Source: Thermoanaerobacter wiegelii Rt8.B1
Lineage (GTDB): Bacteria > Bacillota > Thermoanaerobacteria > Thermoanaerobacterales > Thermoanaerobacteraceae
DNA length: 64,000 bases
Assembly (NCBI RefSeq): GCF_000147695.2
Contig: NC_015958.1
Span: forward strand, 2,463,501-2,527,500
Direction: 5' to 3'
Positions 41,830 through 50,517 of the stretch are shown piece by piece. The position numbers were made by a program, and so were the translations under genes. Every line of letters begins with the position of its first letter. Position 1 is the stretch's first letter. The notes under the pieces are model-generated. The model did not search any database. It worked only from the letters and a program-made list of their open reading frames with translations, and was not told the DNA's origin.

Positions 41830-42867
41830 TTATCTAGTCATTAAACTATACTCAGGGTCAGTAATTTTGAAATTGCCTTTTAATCCGGAAGTTATATATA
41901 CTTTTTTGTCATCTGTGACAAAAATAGCTTGTACTCCTGGTAAACTTTCTGCAAGTTTTAAACCTTCTTCTAATCCCATAACAAAAATTTTTGAAAGCGC
42001 ATCGCCATCAATAGAAGTGTCTGTTATTATTGTCACACTGTAGAGATGGTTATCTGCAGGATACCCTGTAAAAGGATTCAATATATGATGATATAATTTT
42101 CCATCTTTTTCAAAGTATCTTTCATAAACTCCAGAAGTAACAACTGCTTTATTTGAAACTTCTACTATACCTAAATATTCGCCTCTCGGTTTAAAAGGAG
42201 TTTGAATACCTATACGCCAGTTGCGACCATCAGGTTTTGTTCCGATTGTAAGAACATCACCTCCTAAATTTATTATGGCATGTTTTACACCTTCTTTTTT
42301 TAAAACTTGTGCAACTTTATCTGCCGCATATCCTTTGGCAATACCTCCTAAATCTATGCTCATACCTTTGTTTTTTAACATAATAGTCATATTTTTTTCA
42401 TCCAGTATTATATTTTTATAACTTACAAGAGGAAGTTTAGCTTTTATTTCTTCAGGTGAAGGTACTCTGGCTTTATCAGTGCCTATATTCCAAAGTTTTA
42501 CTATAGGTCCTACTGTAATATCAAAATACCCCTTTTCAACATCAGAAAAATGTACCGCTTTTTTTATCACATAAAAGGTGTCAGATGAAACCTTAACAGG
42601 TCTAACACCTGCATTCTCATTAATTTGATTCACTTCACTGCCTTTGATGGCAACACTCATCTTGTCCTCTACATCTCTTATAGCTTTAAATCCATCATCT
42701 AATACTTTTTTCGGAGCTTTATCGTATATGGTTATTGTGCAATAAGTATCTAAAGCAAATTGGGTATCAGATATAGGCTGTGAATTTTTATTTGAACATC
42801 CAGATAGTATAATGGCGGCATTAAATATTAGAAAAAAAATTACAAAAGAAGTTATGGATTTTTTCAT
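41830..42867 (-). CDS. fmnB: ApbE-family flavin transferase lipoprotein (FmnB-like)
   Basis: A 345-residue lipoprotein (lipobox ILSGCSN, Cys 23) with the ApbE fold: TQFALDTYCTITIY, FDITVGPIVKLW, IDLGGIAKGYAADKV, INLGGDVLTIG, HHILNPFTGYPAD and DALSKIFVMG. It transfers FMN from FAD onto Thr of FMN-binding proteins such as PplA outside the membrane. It lies between dmkB and dmkA with 2-33 base gaps. Confidence 0.85.
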   Translation of the reverse strand: MKKSITSFVIFFLIFNAAIILSGCSNKNSQPISDTQFALDTYCTITIYDKAPKKVLDDGFKAIRDVEDKMSVAIKGSEVNQINENAGVRPVKVSSDTFYVIKKAVHFSDVEKGYFDITVGPIVKLWNIGTDKARVPSPEEIKAKLPLVSYKNIILDEKNMTIMLKNKGMSIDLGGIAKGYAADKVAQVLKKEGVKHAIINLGGDVLTIGTKPDGRNWRIGIQTPFKPRGEYLGIVEVSNKAVVTSGVYERYFEKDGKLYHHILNPFTGYPADNHLYSVTIITDTSIDGDALSKIFVMGLEEGLKLAESLPGVQAIFVTDDKKVYITSGLKGNFKITDPEYSLMTR

Positions 42868-42900
42868 ATAATCTCCTCCAAAAATAGCTTTACATATTTT

Positions 42901-43869
42901 TTAATAATTCCTATATAAAAGCTTACTCGTAACTTCAATTAAAATTTGTTTAGGTGGAGAGTCTTTCAACATAGATATTTTATCAAAGGCTTTTTTAGTA
43001 TATTTTTCTGCCAGCATTTTTGACCGGTCTACACCACCATTTTCCTGAACGAATTCAACTATGCGTTTTATGTCTTCCTCACAATAACTCTCTTTTTTAA
43101 GTAATGCTATCATTTTTTCGTCTTTATTCTTTTCTAAAGAATATATTAAAGGCAGTGTAAAAACTCCTTGTCTTATATCATTGCACAAAGGTTTGCCAAC
43201 CACATTTTCTTCTCCAGTATAGTCCAGAACATCGTCTATAATTTGAAAAGCCATGCCAATATTGTATCCTATACTTCCCAATATTTTAGCCAACTTTTCT
43301 CCACAGTTGCTTTCATAAGCTCCCACGTAAAAACTTAAGGCAAAAAGGGCAGCAGTTTTTGCAGCTATCCGCTTCAAATAATCATTTATTGTGATATCTA
43401 TATTGTATCGGCTTTCAAATTGCCCAATTTCACCTTTGCATATTCTAGACACCACTTTTGACACTTTCTTAAGATTTTCAATAGTAATGTTATCGGATAA
43501 AAGCAAAAAGCATTCAGAAAAAAGAAAATCCCCTATAAATACCGCATAATTTTTCCCATATTCTGCTTGGATAGTAGGTTTACTGCGTCTTATTAAAGCA
43601 TTGTCAATTATATCATCGTGTACTAAAGTTGCCATGTGGAGCATCTCAACAGCAGCAGCTAAAGGTAATATCCTTCTTCTATCGTATTCTCCAAATTTCC
43701 CAGACAAGATTACAAAAGCAGGCCTAAGCATCTTTCCGCTGTTACGAATCATATCTAACAATATATTTCTAATTGACCTATTGGAGTTTTTTACACGTTT
43801 TTCCATTATTTTTATAACTTCATCAAGCTCATTTTTTATTTCTAAATTATTATTCCAAAACTTATCCAT
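42901..43869 (-). CDS. dmkB: Polyprenyl diphosphate synthase (DmkB-like)
   Basis: A 322-residue trans-prenyltransferase with the first Asp-rich motif LVHDDIIDNALIRR (about residue 82) and second AFQIIDDVLDYTG (about 207). It makes the long isoprenoid chain for the quinone. In this locus it pairs with dmkA to supply the dedicated demethylmenaquinone-like carrier. It lies 14 bases after eetB. Confidence 0.85.
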   Translation of the reverse strand: MDKFWNNNLEIKNELDEVIKIMEKRVKNSNRSIRNILLDMIRNSGKMLRPAFVILSGKFGEYDRRRILPLAAAVEMLHMATLVHDDIIDNALIRRSKPTIQAEYGKNYAVFIGDFLFSECFLLLSDNITIENLKKVSKVVSRICKGEIGQFESRYNIDITINDYLKRIAAKTAALFALSFYVGAYESNCGEKLAKILGSIGYNIGMAFQIIDDVLDYTGEENVVGKPLCNDIRQGVFTLPLIYSLEKNKDEKMIALLKKESYCEEDIKRIVEFVQENGGVDRSKMLAEKYTKKAFDKISMLKDSPPKQILIEVTSKLLYRNY

Positions 43870-43882
43870 CTAACCACCTTAA

Positions 43883-44437
43883 TCAATGTAAATTTAGATT
43901 TTTTAATCTCTTCCAATGTTTTAGAATAAATTTTGAAGACAATCCCACAAAAATGCCAGTCCCAACTCCAGCTATCATTAATACAGGTATATAAACCATT
44001 ATATTGATATTTTGCACTATAAGAGAAGCTACCAGCATCTGACCAATGTTGTGAAATACAGCACCTATAACACTGACCCCAACTTCAGTTATATTTTCTT
44101 TGCCTACTTTTTTTGCGAAAAACATGGCAAAAAGGCTTAATAAACCTCCGCCTATGCTATAAAAAAAGGAAGATGGTGAGGAAGCAAAAAATGTTGCTAG
44201 CAATATCCTTACAACAAGCACAATAAATGTATCAAAAAAGCCAAACAAATACAAAGATACGACTGTGATTATGTTAGCAAGTCCTAACTTAGCACCGGGA
44301 GCAATAAAAGGGACAGGTAACATTCCTTCTATAATGTATAAGACTAAAGAATTAGCAACTAATATAGCCAGAAAAACCATTCTCTGAGTCTTTGACATAG
44401 TTGTATGCTCAATAGACGACTTGGTCAACTTTGTCAT
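43883..44437 (-). CDS. eetB: Gx-transporter-like membrane protein (EetB-like)
   Basis: A 184-residue protein from ATG 44437 (GGGGTG upstream; an in-frame GTG lies at 44446). It has five or six hydrophobic segments and motifs KTQRMVFLAILVANSLVLYI and AKLGLANIITVVSLYLFG typical of the heptaprenyl-diphosphate-synthase-component-I/Gx family. EetB is needed for flavin-based extracellular electron transfer in Listeria but its biochemical task is unclear. It overlaps the eetA end. Confidence 0.75.
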   Translation of the reverse strand: MTKLTKSSIEHTTMSKTQRMVFLAILVANSLVLYIIEGMLPVPFIAPGAKLGLANIITVVSLYLFGFFDTFIVLVVRILLATFFASSPSSFFYSIGGGLLSLFAMFFAKKVGKENITEVGVSVIGAVFHNIGQMLVASLIVQNINIMVYIPVLMIAGVGTGIFVGLSSKFILKHWKRLKNLNLH

Positions 44438-44789
44438 TTTTAACACCCCGTATTTCTACAACTATCCTAAACGGCAAACATATTATACTTTGCCCCGGTT
44501 TATCAATAAATCCTTCTTTTATACAAATTTTATCTGGGCACTCAGCGTAAATAACCTTTACCCCACCATCTTCAACCAGCAATACATCTCTCCCATATTT
44601 TGTAACTATAGGTATCTCTTCTCGATAATTAACATCATCTAAGGACACCTCTTTATATATCTTACCGTCTACCATTATTGCCGCATATTTGTGGGGATAA
44701 TGTTGGGTTGTTGATACTTTGTAAAATATCAACAACCCGATAGACAAAATCGCCACAAAAAGTACTATGAGGATATCACCTTTTTTCAC
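44409..44789 (-). CDS. eetA: NusG-domain-II-like membrane-anchored protein (EetA-like)
   Basis: A 126-residue protein with one N-terminal helix (ILIVLFVAILSIGLLIFY) and an outside beta domain containing CPDKICIKEGFIDKPGQSIICLP, the cysteine pattern of NusG-II proteins. In Listeria EetA is required for assembly or function of the electron route. It lies 27 bases after ndh2 and overlaps eetB. Confidence 0.75.
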   Translation of the reverse strand: MKKGDILIVLFVAILSIGLLIFYKVSTTQHYPHKYAAIMVDGKIYKEVSLDDVNYREEIPIVTKYGRDVLLVEDGGVKVIYAECPDKICIKEGFIDKPGQSIICLPFRIVVEIRGVKNDKVDQVVY

Positions 44790-44815
44790 TATAAATAACC
44801 CTCTTTCATATTACA

Positions 44816-46605
44816 TCAGCTAACATAAAGATACGTTCTTCTGGCAAAAGAAGTCTTTTTCCACCAATTTTTTATCCACGGTATCACATAATAATCCAGT
44901 CCAAAAGCTCTCCCCGCTCCTCCCATAAGAGCTATAGCTGAAAAAATATACCACAATATAGACTTATCTGCCATCGCAGATAATATGAAGTTCAGTGCCA
45001 AGAATATAGAACCAGCTGATGCTAAGGCGGTAAACAAACCTGCTATTAAAGCCAGACCTATCGCTACTTCTGCAAGCACTACCATTGCTTGGAATAAGAA
45101 GGCATGTGGTACTACAAAAGTATCCATAAACCATTTGTAGAAAGCTGGAGGCTCTTTTAACAATGGCTGCAAGGCCTGCGCTGCAGTTGCAGCTTCGCCA
45201 GCTTTAGCTGTAGCACCGGATACATCAGAGGTAGTTATAATAAATATTTTTGAAGGGTCAAGCCATCCTTGCTGTATCTTATTTATGCCTTCTATAAGCC
45301 ACAATGCACCCACATATATTCTTAAAAGAACAAGCCAAAAGATAGGAATATGCGCGGCAATATGTCCTCCCAATATTGAGCGATTGCTTTTAACTTCAAA
45401 GAACTCATGGTAAATGTATGATAACACGGTATCAACGCCTGCTACTCCAAAAAGATAATGCATATTTACAAGGTGCTTCATAGCCATTGCTAAAAAGCCT
45501 GTCAAAGACACACCCATAAGTTCTGCTACTGCATATCTACTTCCTATAGAAACCATAAAACCATGGTATCTAGGTTTAAAAGGCTTTTTCTCTTCTCCTT
45601 TTATATCAGCCACTATATTGTATACTGCAGTTTCAGCTGACTGCAGTGCTGTCTCTACAACTTGAGGGATAGGTTTTCCATCTAACTCATAGTATGCTAA
45701 ATCGCCTATTACATAAATATTTTCTTTGCCTACTGCTTGCATGTATTCATTTGTCTGGACTCTACATCTTCTACCTAACTCTAAGCCAAAATTCTCAACG
45801 CATTTGTTACCTTGAACTCCACAGGTCCATATAAGCGTTTTTGTCTCAATCTTTCTTCCATCTTTTAAAACTATATAATCCTTTGCTACTTCCACTATAG
45901 GAGCATTAGTCAAAACTTCTACTCCTTTTCTGTTCAAAAACTTTTGAGCTTTGGCAGCTAATCTTGCATTTAAGTTAGGAAGTATGGTATTCAGCGCTTC
46001 TACCACCATAATTTTAACATCATTGCGATCTAAATGATATTTATCACACAAACTTTTTGTCCATTCCATTAATTCGCCTGCAGTTTCAATTCCTGTGAAA
46101 CCCGCGCCAGCTACCACAAAGGTAAGCATTTTTCTTTTTTCCCAGGGTCATTTTCAGCACTTGCTTTTCTAAACATTTCCTCAATATGTTCTTTTGTTTT
46201 AATAGCAGCTTCTAATGTTCCTACTGTAGACCCGTATTCAAATACACCAGGTATGCCAAAATCGCAAGGCTCACTTCCAATTCCTAAAATCAAATAATCA
46301 TAATTATACTCTCCGTCTTTTCCAATTACACTTTGCCTTTCATAATCAATTTTTTCCACTTCATCTGTTATGACTTTTACTTTTTTGTTTGCGAAAATTT
46401 TGTGTAAGTACACACGAACGCTATCAGGTTCTATTCTGGAACCAGCCACTTCATGTAAATCTGTTAACAATGTATGATAGGGTTTTTTGTCAATAAGAGT
46501 TATTTCTACAGTGCTGTCATTTTTAAATTTTTTGTTTAATAGTTTGGCGGCGTGTACGCCCCCATACCCGGCCCCAATGACAACAATTCTTTTATGACTA
46601 CTCAT
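44816..46605 (-). pseudogene. ndh2: Type II NADH dehydrogenase Ndh2 with membrane tail, frameshifted
   Basis: Two frames form one protein of about 596 residues from ATG 46605. IVVIGAGYGGVHAAKLL binds FAD; after a missing base in the T run at 46129-46133 (A on the coding strand), MLTFVVAGAGFTGIETAGEL binds NADH. VIGDLAYYE is the second FAD motif. The C-terminal 200 residues form a DoxX-like four-helix membrane domain, as in the extracellular electron-transfer Ndh2. It would pass electrons from NADH to the dedicated quinone. The shift could be real or an assembly error. Confidence 0.8.
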
Positions 46606-46614
46606 AAAAAACAC

Positions 46615-46856
46615 CTCTTATTTGATATAATTATAACAGTATTCCTTACATAAATTTTACTATATAAATTACGCTTTGTCTATAGTTTAACAACGAAAAC
46701 CTTATCTTATATTTTTTAAAAAAATTCATGGGGATATACCTTATCAAAAAAGCATACCCCCATACCGTATTTCCGCGATTTCGTTAAGTTTCCATAAGCA
46801 GAGCCATCGCTTTAAAAATGCCTAAATTTAAACAAACAACGAACCGTTTATTGCTG
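46615..46856. other. Intergenic region between ferritin and ndh2
   Basis: No open frame with a ribosome site. The region has AT-rich upstream DNA for the ndh2 operon and, near 46735-46776, GGGGATATACC and CATACCCCCATACC, which could pair as a weak hairpin after ferritin. No clear terminator is seen. Confidence 0.3.
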
Positions 46857-47372
46857 TCATTGAGCAAGTGGAGCAGGTAATACAAACGTCCTTTGAGCCA
46901 ATTCAGCATCAAGCATGAATATAGGCTGTATGTTGTCTCCTATAAGCTCTAACTTGTCAACAAGTCTCTGGAAGCTCTCTTCTTCTTCTACCTGCTCATT
47001 AACAAACCACTGCAAAAATGTATTTGTGGCATGGTCTTTTTCCTCAATTGCTATATCAACAAGCTTATGAATCCTTTCAGTTACAGTCTTTTCATGATTC
47101 AAAGCCTTTTTAAAAAGGTCTAAAATGCTATCAAAGTTTTCCTCAGGTTTTTCTATTGGGTACAAAGTCACTTTCCCATCCATACGGTATATGTACTCGT
47201 AAAGAATTCTCGCATGGGCAAGCTCTTCTTGTGTCTGAACTTTAAAAAAATTAGCAAAGCCTTCTAAGTTTTTCTCTTGAAAATAATTTTCCATTGCAAC
47301 ATATAGATATGCAGAATAAATTTCGTAATTCAACTGTTTATTTAATCCTTCTAACATCCTGTTACTCAACAT
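46857..47372 (-). CDS. ftn: Non-haem ferritin
   Basis: A 171-residue four-helix iron-storage protein from ATG 47372 (GAGAGG upstream; 47390 is the longest frame). Ferroxidase ligands are in EIYSAYLYVAMENYFQ, EELAHARILYEYI and NEQVEEEESFQRLVDKL. It oxidises Fe(II) and stores it in a 24-mer shell, limiting oxidative damage. It lies between ndh2 and gpmA. Confidence 0.9.
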   Translation of the reverse strand: MLSNRMLEGLNKQLNYEIYSAYLYVAMENYFQEKNLEGFANFFKVQTQEELAHARILYEYIYRMDGKVTLYPIEKPEENFDSILDLFKKALNHEKTVTERIHKLVDIAIEEKDHATNTFLQWFVNEQVEEEESFQRLVDKLELIGDNIQPIFMLDAELAQRTFVLPAPLAQ

Positions 47373-47467
47373 ACAAAACACACCTCTCATTCTATAGTAT
47401 TATTGTACTTCCTTATATTTCTATTGTACATTTTTAGGAGCCAAAAAACAAGTAATAAGCCAGTATT

Positions 47468-48223
47468 TTAAGAATTTCCTTGAATCTTCCCTTGTTTAGC
47501 TACTAATTCTTTTTTCTCTTTTACTTTCTCTTCATCGGCAAGATAATAATGCCTTATAGGCTTTAAATCATCATCAAGCTCATAAACTAAGGGAATTCCT
47601 GTAGGGATGTTTAGCTCCATTATCTCCTCATTTGAAAGATTGTCAAGGTATTTCACAAGCCCTCTCAAACTGTTGCCATGAGCGACTATAATGACCTTTT
47701 TACCAGATTTTATAGTTGGAGCAATTGTAGATTCCCAATAGAGAATAACTCTGTTAATTGTATCAATCAAGTTTTCAGTAAGGGGAATTTCCTCTTCAGA
47801 AAGGTCAGCATATCTAGGGTCAAAACCGGCATACCTTGGGTCATCTTTTGTCAATGCAGGAGGCCTTACATCAGCAGACCTTCTCCATATTTTTACCTGC
47901 TGTTCTCCGTATTTCTTGGCAGTCTCAGCTTTATTGAGCCCTTGAAGTGCTCCATAATGCCTTTCATTAAGCCTCCATGATTTGTAAACCGGTATCCACA
48001 TCCTGTCCAATTCATCAAGAACAATCCACAAAGTTCTTATAGCCCTTTTAAGTACAGAAGTAAAAGCACAATCAAAAGTGTATCCTTCTGCCTTTAAAGT
48101 TTTGCCACTCTCTCTTGCCTCTTCAATACCTCTCGGTGACAGATCCACATCCGTCCAGCCAGTAAATCTATTTTCCATATTCCACAGGCTTTCTCCATGC
48201 CGCAGTAAAACAACCTTATGCAT
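47468..48223 (-). CDS. gpmA: 2,3-bisphosphoglycerate-dependent phosphoglycerate mutase
   Basis: A 251-residue enzyme from ATG 48223 (GGTGGG upstream). [20 protein letters not shown] carries the phosphorylated histidine; [31 protein letters not shown] and [14 protein letters not shown] complete the active site. It interconverts 3- and 2-phosphoglycerate in glycolysis. Length is normal. Confidence 0.95.
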   Translation of the reverse strand: MHKVVLLRHGESLWNMENRFTGWTDVDLSPRGIEEARESGKTLKAEGYTFDCAFTSVLKRAIRTLWIVLDELDRMWIPVYKSWRLNERHYGALQGLNKAETAKKYGEQQVKIWRRSADVRPPALTKDDPRYAGFDPRYADLSEEEIPLTENLIDTINRVILYWESTIAPTIKSGKKVIIVAHGNSLRGLVKYLDNLSNEEIMELNIPTGIPLVYELDDDLKPIRHYYLADEEKVKEKKELVAKQGKIQGNS

Positions 48224-48283
48224 ACTTTTTCCCACCTTTCACATATTATATATCAAAAATTTATACAAAGATTTTCTGTCTTT

Positions 48284-49202
48284 TCATACTCTATCCTGTT
48301 TTCTTAATTATATCTCACTTAAAACTTAAATACAATAGTATTGATAATTATTCTTATTTAAGATTTATATGTATCCGAAAATCTATATTTATAAAATACT
48401 ATCTATTTACGCAATTTTTTGCAAAATAATGGGTATTGCCAGATTATTTTACTTTGACAATGCCATCTCCCGGTTTATCAACCATTATAACAAGCAAATA
48501 GATTTATTTAAATTATAGTTTTATTTCAAATTCAATTTCATGCAATATCGGTATATTATCATATCCATATAAAGGAATCTCGGGTTTTATCTTTCGTGCT
48601 TCCTGAACTGCATTTACATAAAGTGCAACCATATTGAATCCTCTTTTTTGGTAAAAACGAATCGCTCTTATATTATCATTGGTTGTAATAAGCCAAATTC
48701 TTTTACATCCTTGCTCCTTTGCCTTATGTATTACACACTCTAACAATTTACTACCGATACCTTGATTTTCAATTAAACTATCAAGGGATACTATTTCACA
48801 TTCCTCATTATCAATATTATAGGTTATTAAGCCATTTATATCATTATTTACAATAGCCACATACCCTGGTAATTTGTCCATTAAATGAACTTTACCTTTT
48901 GAAACCATTATTGGTGAACCCCAATTGCGTATTATAAAATCTATTGCTTTTTTCTTTAACTTTTCATCAATTGGCTTAATAACAAGCATGACATTTCACC
49001 TCTACTATCTTCTTGAATCTTTTCATCGGAAAATTATATCTTTTTTGCGCTATTAATTTCAACTGTTGCTTCCTTTCTCTCGCATTTTCACTATTACTAA
49101 TTCTCAACACATAGTCTCTGCTTACTATACCCTATCCTGTTTTCTAAATTATATCTCAATTATTCTCCTGGTTCCAACAATATTGATAATTATTCTTATT
49201 AG
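48284..49202. repeat. Direct repeats flanking the acetyltransferase gene
   Basis: Copies of an imperfect sequence of about 70 bp (48290-48360 and 49131-49200) share CTATCCTGTTTTCT, AATTATATCTCA and ATTGATAATTATTCTTATT. They flank the GNAT gene and are 840 bp apart. The last block resembles a Fur/PerR-type box (TGATAAT-T-ATTCTTA). They could reflect insertion by duplication or shared regulation. Confidence 0.5.
48513..48989 (-). CDS. GNAT-family N-acetyltransferase
   Basis: A 158-residue protein with the acetyl-CoA loop ENQGIGSKLLECVIHKAKEQ (about residue 75) and the following strand/helix RIWLITTNDNIRAIRFYQKRGF. The substrate is unknown. It is a single gene between direct repeats. Confidence 0.8.
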   Translation of the reverse strand: MLVIKPIDEKLKKKAIDFIIRNWGSPIMVSKGKVHLMDKLPGYVAIVNNDINGLITYNIDNEECEIVSLDSLIENQGIGSKLLECVIHKAKEQGCKRIWLITTNDNIRAIRFYQKRGFNMVALYVNAVQEARKIKPEIPLYGYDNIPILHEIEFEIKL

Positions 49203-49212
49203 GTGAATTTAT

Positions 49213-49296
49213 AATGAGAAAAGCCAATTTTAAGGAATGTATTGATAAAATTGATAAAATAAAATCAAAAAAAGAAATAATTTTTAAAAACATTTA
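49213..49296 (+). CDS. Possible 27-residue peptide or gene remnant
   Basis: A short lysine-rich frame (MRKANFKECIDKIDKIKSKK…) preceded by AGGTG, right after the second direct repeat. It could be a broken gene start. Weak evidence. Confidence 0.2.
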
Positions 49297-49604
49297 AATT
49301 CTAAAGGAAAACGTCTTTTTTCTGCATATCCATACCCTTTTTCAGCAGTATATTTTCTTCTAAAAGTTAATTCCTTTAATGCTGTAACTTTATTATGATT
49401 CTGTATTCTCGACATATCTAAATAGGGGGTTATATCTATATACTCCATTTTCAAGTAAGCTTTATACTGTGTATCGTAAAATCTCTCAATTGTATTTTTG
49501 ATTAAATCCTTATCATCTTTAAGAATATAAGAACAACCAGATAGCAAATTAATTAAGACAAATAGAATAACTGCCAATTTGAGAAATTTTTCAAGCCAAC
49601 TCAT
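49284..49604 (-). CDS. Small lipoprotein, probably C-terminally truncated
   Basis: A 106-residue protein from ATG 49604 (GGGAGGG upstream). Lipobox LINLLSGCSY puts Cys near residue 25; then KNTIERFYDTQYKAYLKMEY IDITPYLDMS. The end YAEKRRFPLEFKCF stops abruptly in the middle of what looks like a domain. It shares its upstream control region almost exactly with the gene at 55763. Function unknown. Confidence 0.55.
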   Translation of the reverse strand: MSWLEKFLKLAVILFVLINLLSGCSYILKDDKDLIKNTIERFYDTQYKAYLKMEYIDITPYLDMSRIQNHNKVTALKELTFRRKYTAEKGYGYAEKRRFPLEFKCF

Positions 49605-49648
49605 CTTTTCCCTCCCATCTCCTTCTTCCTTTTCCATTATAACTTCTT

Positions 49649-49702
49649 AAATGTTAAAATTTATTAAAAAACTATTAAGTTTTGATTACAAAATGGTTAC
49701 AG
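49649..49702 (-). promoter_or_regulatory. Tandem 11-bp Pho-box-like repeats, copy 1
   Basis: On the minus strand five units at 11-bp spacing read TGTAACC, TGTAATC, TTAATA, TTAATA and TTAACA, then a TATAAT-type -10 (AGTTATAATGG). It lies just before the lipoprotein gene. The pattern fits a PhoP/OmpR-type activator site (TTAACA-N5 repeats). The same block stands before the gene at 55763. Confidence 0.55.
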
Positions 49703-49742
49703 TATAAATTTTTATTTAAGAAATATAAAATTCCATTCTCCC

Positions 49743-49775
49743 TTGACTTAAAAGATTAAGTGTATTACAATACAC
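49743..49775 (+). promoter_or_regulatory. vapBC promoter with overlapping operator
   Basis: TTGACT (49743-49748), 17-base spacer, TACAAT (49766-49771) form a good sigma-A promoter. The -10 lies inside the inverted repeat GTGTATT-AC-AATACAC (49760-49775), the probable VapB-VapC autoregulatory operator. Confidence 0.7.
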
Positions 49776-49792
49776 ATTAGGAGGTGTATGTG

Positions 49793-49993
49793 ATGAGAAC
49801 AAATATAGTCATAGATGAAAATCTCATCAAAGAAGCGTTAAAAATCTCAGGATTAAAAACTAAAAAAGAAGTTGTCAATTTGGCTTTAAAAGAATTTGTA
49901 GAAAATCGCAGAAGAAAAAATTTAATGGAGATAAAAGGAAAAATACAGTTTGATGAAAATTATGATTACAAAAAAATGAGGGAAGGCAAATGA
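49793..49993 (+). CDS. vapB: VapB-type antitoxin
   Basis: A 66-residue protein from ATG 49793 (AGGAGG upstream; 49784 is the longest frame). MRTNIVIDENLIKEALKISG LKTKKEVVNLALKEFVENRR is a VapB/ribbon-helix-helix DNA-binding unit and the C-terminal tail (FDENYDYKKMREGK) would wrap the toxin. Its stop overlaps the vapC start by four bases. Confidence 0.85.
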   Translation: MRTNIVIDENLIKEALKISGLKTKKEVVNLALKEFVENRRRKNLMEIKGKIQFDENYDYKKMREGK

Positions 49994-50388
49994 TTTTGGT
50001 AGATACATCTGTTCTAATATCTTTTCTGAAAGGCATAGAAAATGAAAAAGTAAAAAAATTTGAAGAAATAATACAGAATAATATCCCCTTTGGAATAAAC
50101 AATTTTATCTATCAAGAATTATTACAAGGAGCAAAAACTGAAAATGAATTTAACTTAATTAAAGAATATTTAGACACACAAAAATTCTATGACCTAAAAT
50201 ATGGCACCAAATCTTATGAAAACGCTGCAAAATTGTATTTCAAGTGTAAGAAAAAAGGAATCACTATTCGCAGCACCATAGATTTACTTATAGCAGAAAC
50301 AGCCATTGAAAATAATTTATATTTGTTACACGATGATAAAGATTTTTCTTTAATTGCACAAGTTGATGAAAGATTAAAAGAGTATTGA
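49990..50388 (+). CDS. vapC: VapC-type PIN-domain ribonuclease toxin
   Basis: A 132-residue PIN domain: MILVDTSVLISFLKG holds the first acidic residue, with YQELLQGA and STIDLLIAETAIEN, NLYLLHDDKDFSLIA supplying the others. VapC toxins cleave tRNA or rRNA when VapB is lost. A terminator follows. A second copy of its 3' end lies at 55583-55718. Confidence 0.85.
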   Translation: MILVDTSVLISFLKGIENEKVKKFEEIIQNNIPFGINNFIYQELLQGAKTENEFNLIKEYLDTQKFYDLKYGTKSYENAAKLYFKCKKKGITIRSTIDLLIAETAIENNLYLLHDDKDFSLIAQVDERLKEY

Positions 50389-50391
50389 TAA

Positions 50392-50425
50392 GGGCTGTCT
50401 TTTTTATTGACAGCCCATTTTTCTT
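50392..50425 (+). terminator. Terminator after vapC
   Basis: GGGCTGTC/GACAGCCC arms (50392-50399, 50409-50416), followed by ATTTTTCTTC. Confidence 0.8.
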
Positions 50426-50517
50426 CAAACTATTGTTTATTACGCACCCAAGCATAAAAGCAAAAGACTTTAAATTACTCGCAAAAAGGTTTGTCAATAA
50501 CCTGTTCCTAAATAAAT

